Positions 18,047-27,397 of a stretch of 64,000 nucleotides of DNA are shown here, in pieces (positions within the stretch are counted from its first letter, which is position 1; each line of letters begins with the position of its first letter). The DNA is taken from positions 17,673 through 81,672 of the forward strand of contig NZ_NIJK01000025.1 in NCBI RefSeq assembly GCF_002836975.1, written 5' to 3'. The notes under the pieces were generated by a model. That model was not told the origin of the DNA. It saw only the letters and a program-made list of their open reading frames with translations, and did not search any database. Source of the DNA: Shewanella indica (lineage in GTDB: Bacteria; Pseudomonadota; Gammaproteobacteria; Enterobacterales; Shewanellaceae). The translations under genes were made by a program, and so were the position numbers.

Positions 18047-19654
18047 ATGAAAGACAGTTTTTTCCGAACCATGACCTGGCTCCACACCTGGGTGGGTCTG
18101 CTGGTATGTTGGGTGCTGCTACTGGTGTTTTTTGCCGGAACCCTGAGCTACTATCGCCATGAAATCAGCCTGTGGAATCAGCCCGAGCTGCACAAGGAGG
18201 TGTTCCAATCCTACGATAACACCCGCCTTGCTGAGCAATTGAGTCAGGGCGAGGATTATCTCAGGCAGAATGCGGTCAACGCCCAGCGCTGGCTGATTGA
18301 ATTCCCCACAGAGCGCCACCCCATGTTGAGTTATGGCTGGCAACAGCCGCCGGAGCCGGGGCAGCGCCGCGGCGCCTTCAGTGAACATCTAGTCAAGGCC
18401 GATAACAGCGGCTATGTGACTGAAGTGCGGGAGAGCCGCGGCGGCAACTTCTTTTACCGCCTGCATTTCGATCTGCACTATATCTCTGCCATCACGGCAC
18501 GCTGGATTGTCGGTTTCTGCACCATGTTTATGTTGCTGGCGATCATCTCAGGAATAGTGATCCATAAGCGCATCTTCAAGGACTTTTTCAGCTTCCGTCC
18601 CGGCAAGGGTAGCCGTTCCTGGCTCGATGCCCATAATGTCAGCTCGGTACTGGCGCTGCCGTTCCATCTGATGATCACTTATACCGGGCTTATCACCCTG
18701 ATGATCATCTATATGCCTTGGGGCATATTGGTCAACTATGACAGTGACCGCCGGGAATTTATCAATGAAGCCCGTCCCGGCAGCAGCTTTACCCGCATAG
18801 CTGCCGCCAATGAAGCCGCGCCTCAATTGCCACTGGCAAGCTTCCTGCCCAAGGTGCAGCAAACCTTTGCCGAACTGCCGCTCAAGTCGGTGTCAGTGAT
18901 CAACCCGGATGATGCCAACAGCCGGGTCATGGTCACTTTCAACACAGGCGAGCAGGTCACAGAACGGGAGCTGTTTATAGTGTTCAGCGGTACTGATGGC
19001 GAGCTTCTCTACAGCGCGGACAATGACATCAGCGCCGCCAAGGCGACTCACGACGCCATGATGTCCTTGCACACAGCCCGTTTCTCCGGCCCCGCACTGC
19101 GGGGGCTCTTCTTCCTTCTGGGGCTGAGCGGCTGCGTGATGATAGCCAGCGGCACCTTGATGTGGGCGGTAAAGATTCGCCAGAAACAACAAAAAGCCAT
19201 CAGTCAGGGCGCCAAGCCCAGCCTGGGTCTGCGCCTGGTGGAAACGCTGAACCTGATGTTTATCCTCGGTCTGCCCCTGGGTACAGTGGCCTTTTTTTAT
19301 GCCAATCGCCTGCTGCCTGCCTCTTTGCCTGGCCGCAGTCAATGGGAGGTTCACAGCTTCTTTATTCTGCTGCTGATCAGCGGCTTGCTGGCTATCTGGC
19401 GCAGAGACAGAGCCATGTGGCGCGCTCAACTGGCGGCGCTGACAGCTGCACTCGCGTTCTTGCCGCTGCTGAACGCCCTGACCTCGCCAGCCAACCTGCT
19501 GAGCAACCTCGCGGCCGGTCAGTGGCAATTGGCGGGATTTGATCTGCTGGCGCTGGCCTTCGCAGCCCTTGGCTTATTTGCCTTCAAGCGTTTGGGGAGG
19601 CAGCCAATGAAACAAACGGCCAAGGCCCAAAAACTTCAGGCGGTGCGCGGATGA
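18047..19654 (+). CDS. PepSY-associated transmembrane protein, iron uptake type
   Basis: A 535-residue inner-membrane protein of the PepSY_TM family, often annotated as iron-regulated or as a siderophore-reductase-like protein. Helices occur near residues 13-33, about 150-172, about 205-225, about 345-370 and several toward the C terminus. The large segment between the early helices is probably periplasmic and carries PepSY-like strands. Conserved His residues in the helices (for example HTWVGL, HAGHN-like positions) could bind haem, as proposed for relatives. It overlaps the next gene by ATGA. Confidence 0.85.
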   Translation: MKDSFFRTMTWLHTWVGLLVCWVLLLVFFAGTLSYYRHEISLWNQPELHKEVFQSYDNTRLAEQLSQGEDYLRQNAVNAQRWLIEFPTERHPMLSYGWQQPPEPGQRRGAFSEHLVKADNSGYVTEVRESRGGNFFYRLHFDLHYISAITARWIVGFCTMFMLLAIISGIVIHKRIFKDFFSFRPGKGSRSWLDAHNVSSVLALPFHLMITYTGLITLMIIYMPWGILVNYDSDRREFINEARPGSSFTRIAAANEAAPQLPLASFLPKVQQTFAELPLKSVSVINPDDANSRVMVTFNTGEQVTERELFIVFSGTDGELLYSADNDISAAKATHDAMMSLHTARFSGPALRGLFFLLGLSGCVMIASGTLMWAVKIRQKQQKAISQGAKPSLGLRLVETLNLMFILGLPLGTVAFFYANRLLPASLPGRSQWEVHSFFILLLISGLLAIWRRDRAMWRAQLAALTAALAFLPLLNALTSPANLLSNLAAGQWQLAGFDLLALAFAALGLFAFKRLGRQPMKQTAKAQKLQAVRG

Positions 19655-19974
19655 TGATTGCACTTATTGCGTTGACTTATCTCGCCTTTGGCCTGCTGGC
19701 CATGTCCATGTTTGGTCATTTCCGTGAGGCCATGGGGCGCGCTCCCAAAACTCTGGAAAGCCGCCTGCTGTATGCGGGCGGTTGGTTGGCCCTGCTGGCA
19801 AGCTTTGTGCTTTGTGGCATGGGGTATGGCTGGGGTTATGGCAGCATACTGTTTTTCGGCCTGATGACGCTGGCTGCCCTACCTGTGGTTTTGCAGCTCA
19901 GCTATCTCGGTCGCAGTCTGCCTAAAGCGCTTATGTTGGCGCCGGTTGTTTTTGTTGTGGGTTGGTTTATCTAA
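19651..19974 (+). CDS. DUF3325 membrane protein
   Basis: A 107-residue protein with three or four hydrophobic helices. Its place after PepSY_TM, with a four-base overlap, and its length match DUF3325 proteins. Role unknown; it completes the three-gene membrane unit. A strong terminator 27 bases downstream ends the operon. Confidence 0.75.
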   Translation: MMIALIALTYLAFGLLAMSMFGHFREAMGRAPKTLESRLLYAGGWLALLASFVLCGMGYGWGYGSILFFGLMTLAALPVVLQLSYLGRSLPKALMLAPVVFVVGWFI

Positions 19975-20000
19975 CCAATTTTGGCTCAAACTCTGCCATG

Positions 20001-20029
20001 AAAAAGCGCTGCAACTGCAGCGCTTTTTA
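20001..20029. terminator. Bidirectional terminator after the iron operon
   Basis: AAAAAGCGCTGCA and TGCAGCGCTTTTT arms around a short AC loop give a perfect stem with A and T runs. It separates the DUF3325 gene from the convergent subtilase. Confidence 0.9.
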
Positions 20030-20056
20030 GTGCGTATCTCAAAATAGATCCAGCAA

Positions 20057-21619
20057 TCAGCGAGGATTTTTAGGGCTCTTACAGCCTTTGCCCTTACAAC
20101 CACCAGTGTCACCGCCACCGCCGGTACCACCGCCTGAGCAACCGTTGGCGGTCAGGTAATCCACTGCATCCTTGGCCTGCACCAGACCATAACCTGTCTC
20201 ATCATCACGGCCGACAGCACCGAGATCTTCGGCGGTGGCACGCAATGCCGCACGAATGTCACTGTTACTGCACTGAGGGAAATGACTCCACACCAAGGCC
20301 GCAACCCCGGCCACATGAGGTGTCGCCATCGAAGTGCCGTCGAAGTATGCATAGTTACCCGCGCCGATATCAACGCTGGCATTGCTGCCCACGGCCGCCA
20401 ACATGGCCGCACCATCGGTATCACTCACACCCACAGACGGAATGGCGGTAACCACCTCCCCCAGAGTCCCGTTCAAGGCACCCGGCTCATTGTTGTAGAT
20501 AATGGCCGCAACACCGCCACCGTTTTCACAGGCGAGCACTTTATCGGAGAAAGCGATATTACCACGTTGAATTAAGCACACCTTACCAGCGGCATCACAT
20601 GGACTCTCACCTGTGCCACAGTCAGCCAGAGTACCGGCAGCGCTGCCGGTGGGTGAGCCTTCCATACCTATGGCTTCGTAACCATTGCCGGCCACTGAGG
20701 CCGCAGCCACCAACGCAGTGCCCATAGGCACGGAGGAAAGCACGCCGACCCCCGGGCCGGAGAGTTCAACTTGACTGGTACGCTGTGAGAAATCCGCATG
20801 CTGCTTGTTGGCATCCACTGCGGCGACCGACACCACAGAATTATAAGATGCCGGATAAGAGTGGCGGGTATTGCCGTCGTTACCTGCGGCGGCGATACTC
20901 AGAATGCCGCGGCTGTCGGCGGCAGCAAAAGCGCTGTCCTCGGTGCGGCTCTTCCTACTGCCACCCAGGCTCATGTTAATCACCTTGGCGCCGGCCTGCT
21001 CACACTTGTCCAGCGCGGCAACCAGGCTGGATGAATAGCCCCAACCATCGGCATTGAATACCTTGATAATGTGCAAGTTAAGATTGCCATTGGGGTTTAC
21101 GCCCACCACACCAACCCCATTGTTGAGTGCGGCAATCGTCCCGGCCACATGGGTACCATGATGGTTTTCATCTGTGTACCAGTTGCCGGTACCCGGATCA
21201 TTAGTGCCATCAACATTGTTGCCCGATAGATCTTCATGAGCCAACTGGTAACCCGAATCTATGATGCAGACCTTCATATTACCGGTCTGGGCGTCACTGA
21301 GTTGGTCGGCCTGCACCATGGGAATACCGTAAGGGACTATCTGTGAAAGCGGGAAACGCTTCACATCCGCTTCGACATATTCCACATTGGGATTGTTGGC
21401 AAGGCCCTTGAGAGCCTGAGCCGGGATAGAAAAAGCGGCGGCGTTGTGGGCCGACAGATCCAGCTCCATTTTGGCACCCATGGCCTTCATCTGCGCCATA
21501 GTGCTGGGGCCTTTCCCCTCCTTGAACTTGACTATGTAGCGCTCGTTATCTGCAGCCTGTGCACCGACGCACAGCGCCAAAGTCACCGCTGCTGCGAGGG
21601 GCTTGTAAAATGCCTGCAT
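20057..21619 (-). CDS. Secreted S8 subtilisin-like protease with inserted PA domain
   Basis: A 520-residue exported serine protease. The signal peptide ends at about residue 23 (GAQAAD). An I9 propeptide spans about 26-90. The S8 triad is Asp121 (IIDSGY), His154 (HHGTHVAG) and Ser430 (GTSMATPH), with the oxyanion Asn in AAAGNDGN. A PA domain with Cys pairs lies at about 303-418 between His and Ser. The tail is Gly-rich, ends with paired Cys and Lys residues and has no GlyGly-CTERM anchor. ATG 21619 has AGGAG upstream, better than the in-frame ATG at 21652. Its larger relative lies about 10 kb away. Confidence 0.92.
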   Translation of the reverse strand: MQAFYKPLAAAVTLALCVGAQAADNERYIVKFKEGKGPSTMAQMKAMGAKMELDLSAHNAAAFSIPAQALKGLANNPNVEYVEADVKRFPLSQIVPYGIPMVQADQLSDAQTGNMKVCIIDSGYQLAHEDLSGNNVDGTNDPGTGNWYTDENHHGTHVAGTIAALNNGVGVVGVNPNGNLNLHIIKVFNADGWGYSSSLVAALDKCEQAGAKVINMSLGGSRKSRTEDSAFAAADSRGILSIAAAGNDGNTRHSYPASYNSVVSVAAVDANKQHADFSQRTSQVELSGPGVGVLSSVPMGTALVAAASVAGNGYEAIGMEGSPTGSAAGTLADCGTGESPCDAAGKVCLIQRGNIAFSDKVLACENGGGVAAIIYNNEPGALNGTLGEVVTAIPSVGVSDTDGAAMLAAVGSNASVDIGAGNYAYFDGTSMATPHVAGVAALVWSHFPQCSNSDIRAALRATAEDLGAVGRDDETGYGLVQAKDAVDYLTANGCSGGGTGGGGDTGGCKGKGCKSPKNPR

Positions 21620-21961
21620 AATGTTCTCCTGCAATTTGTTTTTGGTCTGCATTTCGATTCATCTCGAAATATTATTTTTATTAACAATTGAAACAAAGTG
21701 TTTACACACTATGTTGTTATAGCGCTGCAAGACTTCAGATGCAAGACTAAAGTAGGTGGAATGACCAAAGAGATCAGACTAAAGAATTAGAAGTAAAAAA
21801 TTAAAAATAACAAATTAAATCAACCAAATAAAACAACAAAATTATTGAAAACACCCAAAACAAATAAGCCAAATGGAATCGTGATGACCTGTGGCAGACA
21901 AGGGTTTGGCAAATAGGCTATAGTGGCCGCTACTTTGCAAACCGTCTCAAGGAGCATCCAA
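21620..21961. promoter_or_regulatory. Promoter region of the S8 protease; A/T-rich gap before osmC-like gene
   Basis: For the minus strand, a -35-like TTGTTT (plus AAACAA 21691-21696) and a -10-like TAATAT (plus ATATTA 21669-21674) are 16 bases apart. The inverted repeat ATTTCGA-TTCATC-TCGAAAT at 21651-21670 overlaps the -10 and probable start site, a good operator position. From about 21770 to 21870 the sequence is very A-rich with no gene or clear repeat. Confidence 0.5.
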
Positions 21962-22405
21962 TTGAGTTTTCATCTGACCGTATCCTGGCAAACCAGCCCG
22001 GCGCCCGAGGGAGAGTTCAATCGAGATCATCAAATAGACTTTGGTACTGGCCAACAGCTGCTGGCGTCAGCAGCCCCCGAATACAAAGGCAATGAGGCCA
22101 AGGTCAACCCGGAAGAGAGTCTGCTGGCAGCATTGTCGTCCTGCCATATGCTGACCTTCCTGACCATAGCTCACTTGAAGCGCTTACCGGTCGAGAGCTA
22201 CCGGGATAACTCCACCGCAGAAATCGGCAAGAAGGAGTCTGGCAAAATTGCCGTGACCCGTATGAGCCTCAACCCTGAAGTCACTTTTGCCGAAGGCACT
22301 GAGATAGATAGGGAAACACTGGAAAAGATCCACGAAAAGGCACATGCCAACTGCTTTATCGCCAACTCACTGGCGGCAGATACCGAAGTGGAAATCAATT
22401 TCTGA
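21962..22405 (+). CDS. OsmC family peroxidase-like protein
   Basis: A 147-residue OsmC/Ohr-type fold protein, a thiol-dependent peroxide reductase family. The active-site context PEESLLAALSSCHMLTFL carries the first Cys. The partner Cys is in AHANCFIANSL, the spacing expected for the two-cysteine catalytic pair. I chose TTG 21962 because AAGGAG lies seven bases before it; an upstream GTG at 21923 gives an unlikely N terminus. It stands alone with its own terminator. Confidence 0.85.
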   Translation: MSFHLTVSWQTSPAPEGEFNRDHQIDFGTGQQLLASAAPEYKGNEAKVNPEESLLAALSSCHMLTFLTIAHLKRLPVESYRDNSTAEIGKKESGKIAVTRMSLNPEVTFAEGTEIDRETLEKIHEKAHANCFIANSLAADTEVEINF

Positions 22406-22465
22406 GCAATAAAAACGGGTGTCACCGGCCTGGGAACCACTTGGCCGATAACACCCTAACACCTG

Positions 22466-22498
22466 AACAGGGGATGCCAAATGCATCCCCTGTTTTTT
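22466..22498 (+). terminator. Terminator after the OsmC gene
   Basis: Arms AACAGGGGATGC and GCATCCCCTGTT around CAAAT, followed by a T run. An imperfect second hairpin (about 22418-22455) lies just before it. Confidence 0.88.
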
Positions 22499-22510
22499 AT
22501 CGCTGCATGC

Positions 22511-25500
22511 TTACTTAATATCGTCCGCTTCACCCTTGGGAGGCATGGGGCGAGCATTCAATGCCGGTATCGGCTCGCGAACCAGTTCATCCTTGAGATA
22601 ACTGATAGCCCGCTCAAGCTGAGCATCTTTGCCTTTGAAGGTTGCCAGAGGCAGATTGTCGACCTCGATATCCGGGCTGACACCGCGGCCTTCAAGCACC
22701 CAGCGGCCATCGATAGCATACTGAGGATATTCAGCAACCCGCGCCATGCCCCGGTCGGTGAGGCTGTTGCGGCCCGAAAGCCACACCCCGGCGCCCGCCG
22801 TCTGTTTACCCACCAAGGGCGCCAATCCCAGTGCCTTTATGCCGGCGGAGAAGGTTTCACCATCGGAGTAGGTCAACTGATCTGTCAGCACCACCAGGTG
22901 GCCGCGGAACGTCTGCTGCATGTTGACATAAGGCGCGCCTGTTGTAGGTTGCCAGAAGGCCCAGGCCTTACGCAGCAGCTTTTCGATAATCCAGCTGTCG
23001 ATATTACCGCCACGATTGCGGCGCACATCGATAACCAGACCATCCTTGTCGTAGTTGGCGTAAAACTCGCGGGCAAAGCTCTCAATATCACCACTGCCCA
23101 TGGCATACAGATGCAGATAACCTATCTTGCCGTCGCTGGCCTTGGCCACCTTATCGGCATTGGCATTGACCCAATCGAGATACCTGAGTTTGGCGTTGTC
23201 ACGGTTGCTGATCGCCTGCACTATTACCTTGTGCTGTTTGCTGCCGCGCTTGAGTCCCAAAAGCACCTGTTTGTCGGCCTGATTACGCAGCATAGAGGTG
23301 AGCTGCGCCAGGGTAGCCAATTTCCGGCCATTGATATGGGTGATGATGTCGCCATCACGGACATCGACCCCGGGGCGCGCCAGCGGTGAGGCCTGCATCG
23401 GCAGTTCAGGGTCGGTGCGATAGATATGGCTGACCTTGACACCATCTTTCACCTGACTCAGACGTGCTCCCAGCTCGGCGGCCTTGGGCATATCGGGATC
23501 CTTGGCAAAGTCACCGCCGCGCACTTGCGAGTGCAGCGCATCCAGTTCACCCATCATCTGAGTGAAGATATCATTCAGCTCATGTCTGTCGGTGAGCCGG
23601 TCCAGCAATGGCTGATATTTGGCCTTGGCGGCTTGCCAATCGACCCCGCGCATCTTGTTGTCGAAAAAAGAGTCTCTGTGCATCAGCCAGGCATCTTCAA
23701 AGATCTGCTGCCACTCCTGACGCGGTTGAATGGCGAGTTGCCACTGGGATGTTTGCACCACGGCATTGCTGAGATCGCCCGGCAGTTGGTCACCCACTGG
23801 CACTATCACCATCTCTTTGGGATTGCTCTGCTTCCGCAGCAATACCTTGCTCTGATCGGCCGAGAGTTGATAATCGCGCACATCATCTGCGAATGTTTCC
23901 AACTTGGGACTCAAAGGGTCAAACTTCACCAGCTTGAGCGCCGACTGTTTGCCTGTGATATCGCTATCTAGCAGATAGAACCCAGAGTCCAGCACCTGCA
24001 GTTTCTGGTAGTTACCCGCCTCGATGGGGACTTGCCACAGCCGCGACTTCAGGCCTTGCCAATCCACTTTCAGCTTATCGTCAGCGGCCTTTTCATCACC
24101 GGCAGCAACGCCTTGCAGCTCGTTGGGACGCTGGAATGGGAAACGGGCATCCTGACTCAATGCCAGGGCAAATATTTGGCTACGCTTGTCAAATACGGGG
24201 CCCATGTTGCGATCGCCCCAGGGCGAAGAAGGAGTGGCCTGGAACTCACGGTTTGACAGGAAATAGAGCCACTGACCATCCGGGCTGAAGCTGGGCGAAA
24301 AAGACTCGTACTTGTCGCTGGTCAGCATCTCGCCCTTGGCGGATTCCAGTGAGTAAAGCATCACTTGGCTGCGCTGGGCACCGACTTCCGAGCGAGTCAA
24401 AGCCAGGAAGCGGCTATCCGGCGACCAACGGATATCGGCATAGGGGCCAAGACCTTCGTTGTTGGTCACTATCTTCTTATTACTGCCGTCTTTGAGATCC
24501 AGCAGCCACAAATTACCGGCATAATCATCATGGGCCAAATAACGACCATTGGGCGACAGCTCCAGGCTCATTCTCAATGTGTTGCCATCTTGGGTCAGCT
24601 GCTTGGCGCCAGCGCTGCCATCGGCGGGATAACGCCAGATCTCTTGCTCACCGGAAGCATCCGAGATGGCATAGACCCAACGGCCGTCATGACTCATCAG
24701 TGCGTTGCGCATTCTATGCTTGCCGTCCGAGTCCAGCTCTACCAGGCGGGAACCATCTGTAGTCGCCAGCGCCACATGGCTGCGGGCAGTGATGACCACC
24801 TTGTCTCCTGCCGGGGCCAGCCTGGCACTGGTGGCAAAATCGAGCGGATCGTTAACCCAATGTTCACGCCGCTCGGGGAAGTCTGAGGCCAGACGCAGAT
24901 CCAGCTTCTGCTCCTGCCCGGAAGCCAGGTCCCACAGGTGAATATCGGCACCCAGCTGGAACACTATGCGGCCGCCGTCCAGATAGGGGCTACGCACTTC
25001 GAAATCACGATATTGAGTCAACTGTTTAAGATCTGAGCCATCGCTGGCCATAGACCAGATGTTGGCGTTGCCATCGGCATCCGAGACAAAATAGACCCGC
25101 CCCTGCCACAGCATGGGATGACGCAGCGAGCCCTGATGCTCTTTGGCCAGCCGCACGGCCTCTTTGTCCTGCCCCAGTTGATAACGCCACAGTTCGCCCA
25201 TGGCGCCGCCGCGGTACACCTTGGCATTATCCCCTGTGGTTTGCAGCCCAAAGCGGCTGAAGTAGACATACTCACCTTCTGGGTCAACCACGCCTTCTAT
25301 GGCATCGGCCAGCGGCAGATCGCGGGTTGTCAAAGTATCCGGGTTTACCGAACGCAGCACCCAGTAGTTCGCCGGCCCCTGGGCATTGTCTGTGGCATAG
25401 AGAATTTCGCCATTTGCGGTCCAGCCCTGCAGCCGAACCTGGCTGTTTTCGAAACTGACGCGCTTGGCAAGCCCACCACTCATGGGGATCACATAGACTT

Positions 25501-25780
25501 CCTGGGCACCATCATAGTTGGCGGTAAACGCCAGCGATTTTCCATCGGCAGAGATCTTGGCATTCAGCTCTTCGGCCGGCAGGCTGGTCAAACGGGCAGC
25601 TTTCTCCTGCCCGAGTGTCTGAGTCCAGATATCCCCTTCGGCAGTAAACACCAGGGTGTTGTCATGAATCGCGGGCGAACGGTAATAGCCCTGACCCGCT
25701 TCTGCGGCATAGGCGGCTGCACTGCCCAAAGTTCCCAATGCCAGCATACAGCAGGCCACGGAGTGACGAAGTTTCATCAA
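22511..25780 (-). CDS. Tricorn-like S41 peptidase, exported
   Basis: A 1089-residue homologue of the tricorn protease. A signal peptide ends near residue 26. Two beta-propeller-like regions with WD40/PD40 strands (IWSMASDGS, SPNGRYLA, SPDSRFLA, SPDGQWLYF) fill roughly 30-650. A C-terminal C1-PDZ-C2 catalytic part follows. The PDZ strand GDIITHING is near 860. The catalytic Ser is in LTYSDGETFSAG, the His in the MHRDSFFDNKMRGVDW block, and the end has the conserved GRGVSPDIEV. Such periplasmic forms degrade peptides. It has no close operon partner. Confidence 0.93.
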   Translation of the reverse strand: MMKLRHSVACCMLALGTLGSAAAYAAEAGQGYYRSPAIHDNTLVFTAEGDIWTQTLGQEKAARLTSLPAEELNAKISADGKSLAFTANYDGAQEVYVIPMSGGLAKRVSFENSQVRLQGWTANGEILYATDNAQGPANYWVLRSVNPDTLTTRDLPLADAIEGVVDPEGEYVYFSRFGLQTTGDNAKVYRGGAMGELWRYQLGQDKEAVRLAKEHQGSLRHPMLWQGRVYFVSDADGNANIWSMASDGSDLKQLTQYRDFEVRSPYLDGGRIVFQLGADIHLWDLASGQEQKLDLRLASDFPERREHWVNDPLDFATSARLAPAGDKVVITARSHVALATTDGSRLVELDSDGKHRMRNALMSHDGRWVYAISDASGEQEIWRYPADGSAGAKQLTQDGNTLRMSLELSPNGRYLAHDDYAGNLWLLDLKDGSNKKIVTNNEGLGPYADIRWSPDSRFLALTRSEVGAQRSQVMLYSLESAKGEMLTSDKYESFSPSFSPDGQWLYFLSNREFQATPSSPWGDRNMGPVFDKRSQIFALALSQDARFPFQRPNELQGVAAGDEKAADDKLKVDWQGLKSRLWQVPIEAGNYQKLQVLDSGFYLLDSDITGKQSALKLVKFDPLSPKLETFADDVRDYQLSADQSKVLLRKQSNPKEMVIVPVGDQLPGDLSNAVVQTSQWQLAIQPRQEWQQIFEDAWLMHRDSFFDNKMRGVDWQAAKAKYQPLLDRLTDRHELNDIFTQMMGELDALHSQVRGGDFAKDPDMPKAAELGARLSQVKDGVKVSHIYRTDPELPMQASPLARPGVDVRDGDIITHINGRKLATLAQLTSMLRNQADKQVLLGLKRGSKQHKVIVQAISNRDNAKLRYLDWVNANADKVAKASDGKIGYLHLYAMGSGDIESFAREFYANYDKDGLVIDVRRNRGGNIDSWIIEKLLRKAWAFWQPTTGAPYVNMQQTFRGHLVVLTDQLTYSDGETFSAGIKALGLAPLVGKQTAGAGVWLSGRNSLTDRGMARVAEYPQYAIDGRWVLEGRGVSPDIEVDNLPLATFKGKDAQLERAISYLKDELVREPIPALNARPMPPKGEADDIK

Positions 25781-25912
25781 TGCCTCTATTCTCTGTTATT
25801 AATCAGTTAACGCGGTTTTACGAGCCCAACAAGTTAGCAGAGAAAGCGGCGGGATTCAGCTGTTGCCGACGACAGAAGTTTTAGCAAATGTGTCGGCAGG
25901 CATACTGAAAAA

Positions 25913-26227
25913 TCAAACTGATAGCGGCCAGCCGTGGGTAATTTTGCTCAAGGATTCATTCACATCGAACAGCCTGATGCGTATGTTGTGGGCGCCCATG
26001 GCCGCCACTCGTTGTGAGTGCATGCAGGCGTAAGCTTCGGCGCTGGCTTCATCTTCAAACAGATAGATGCCACCGGCCTCGCCGCTGCGTGGATTTTCAG
26101 TCCAGATTTTCGCAATGAAACCTGGCTCCCGGGTAATGGACTCGGCCAGAGGCTTGGCCTGCTCTGTCAGGGCATCGCCCATCATTTCGGCGGGAAATTC
26201 AAAATCGATTTGCAATAGAGTGGTCAT
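25913..26227 (-). CDS. ydhR: YdhR-family monooxygenase-like protein
   Basis: A 104-residue ferredoxin-like-fold protein of the YdhR putative mono-oxygenase family. The whole length matches: MTTLLQIDFEF start, EPGFIAKIWTEN, GGIYLFEDEASAEAY and a C-terminal helix. Substrate is unknown, though the fold suits small quinone or aromatic substrates. It is divergent from an HxlR regulator, which may control it. Confidence 0.88.
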   Translation of the reverse strand: MTTLLQIDFEFPAEMMGDALTEQAKPLAESITREPGFIAKIWTENPRSGEAGGIYLFEDEASAEAYACMHSQRVAAMGAHNIRIRLFDVNESLSKITHGWPLSV

Positions 26228-26434
26228 TCAACCCTCCCCCTTGGTTTGCGGATTAATGTCAGGGAAGATGCAAACAAGTGATTGGCCTTGAATGCCTGTC
26301 ACTGTTAATGCTGCTCTCTTGGAAGATAGCAGCATGAGAACCTTCCTTATGAAATCATAAAACTGCTGCGCGTTCGCTACAAGGAGGCACAAATTGGTGG
26401 CATAGTTACCCTAAAGTAACTTGCGCCCAGCCTT

Positions 26435-26773
26435 ATGACACTCAATCAGCAAGCCCCTCTCTGCCCGGCCTATCAGGTTCTGCGGCTGATCTGCGGCAAA
26501 TGGAAACCCGCCATTCTGTTCCTGCTGCAACAGCAGCCACAGCGCTTCAGCTACCTGAAACGGCATCTGCCCGGTGTCAGTCAAAAAGTGCTGACCGCTC
26601 AGCTAAAGGAGCTGGAGCAAGACGGCGTACTCACCCGTACTCTCTACCCTGAAGTGCCACCCAGAGTCGACTATCGTCTCAGCGTGCTTGGAATGGCACT
26701 GTTGCCGCTGCTGGAGCAGATGCACCTTTTTGCCGAGCAAAACGCCGACTTGCTGACGGGAAAGCCCCAATGA
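26435..26773 (+). CDS. HxlR family transcriptional regulator
   Basis: A 112-residue winged-helix protein. It shows the HxlR hallmarks CPAYQVLRLICGKWKPAILFLL, the recognition region LPGVSQKVLTAQLKELEQDGVLTR and the wing YPEVPPRVDYRLS. HxlR proteins often sense redox or electrophile stress through the N-terminal Cys, here Cys9. It is divergent from ydhR across 207 bases and overlaps the next gene by four bases. Confidence 0.92.
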   Translation: MTLNQQAPLCPAYQVLRLICGKWKPAILFLLQQQPQRFSYLKRHLPGVSQKVLTAQLKELEQDGVLTRTLYPEVPPRVDYRLSVLGMALLPLLEQMHLFAEQNADLLTGKPQ

Positions 26774-27192
26774 AACCTGTGCCCTGGCTCGATGGCATGA
26801 AGCGCTGGCATTTTGCCTTGGCCACGCTTTTATTGTTCGGTATTGAAGTATTGATAGCCCGCTACGCCCCGACCGGCTTCATCCGCGGGTTTATCGGCGA
26901 TCTGCTGGTAGTAATACTGATGTTTTGCGCCCTTAAAACCGTGAGCCCCTGGGCAAGTCGGCTGCTGCTTCCCTTGGTGCTGGCATTTGCCTTCGCCATA
27001 GAGTTTGGTCAGGCCTTTGGCTTGGTGGATAAGCTGGGGCTGGGCCATATTCGCCTGGCACGAATCGTTATCGGCAGCCACTTTGACTGGCTGGATCTGC
27101 TGGCATACAGCCTGGGGTGTTTGCTGTTACTCCCGGGCTCCCTGGCGTTATCTTTCCCGGGGAAGAGACAAGCTCAAAGTGCCCGGGAATAA
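26770..27192 (+). CDS. DUF2809 membrane protein
   Basis: A 140-residue protein with about four transmembrane helices and a conserved Glu in FAIEFGQAF plus a FDWLDLLAYSLG stretch, the DUF2809 pattern. Function is unknown. Translation is coupled to the HxlR gene by the ATGA overlap, so the two are co-transcribed. The last 15 residues are charged and probably cytoplasmic. Confidence 0.85.
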   Translation: MKPVPWLDGMKRWHFALATLLLFGIEVLIARYAPTGFIRGFIGDLLVVILMFCALKTVSPWASRLLLPLVLAFAFAIEFGQAFGLVDKLGLGHIRLARIVIGSHFDWLDLLAYSLGCLLLLPGSLALSFPGKRQAQSARE

Positions 27193-27397
27193 CCCCTGAA
27201 ATAAAACTCAGTTTCGGTACTTAACCCCGGCTTAGGCCAATATCAGCACCACCTGGGCAGCATTGGGACTGAGAATTACCCGCTAAGTCGGGCTAAAAGA
27301 CCGGGAGCAGGTTGGCAGCTGCCCCCGTGGATTTGACGGTTCAAAAAGGCGGTTTAAAAATCACGGCTCAAAATAAGCTTAAACCTTGTAACGCCCG

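Noticed and set aside
22481..23389. 302-residue plus-strand frame at the 3' end of the tricorn gene
   Set aside because: Antisense to the intact catalytic domain and begins inside a terminator.
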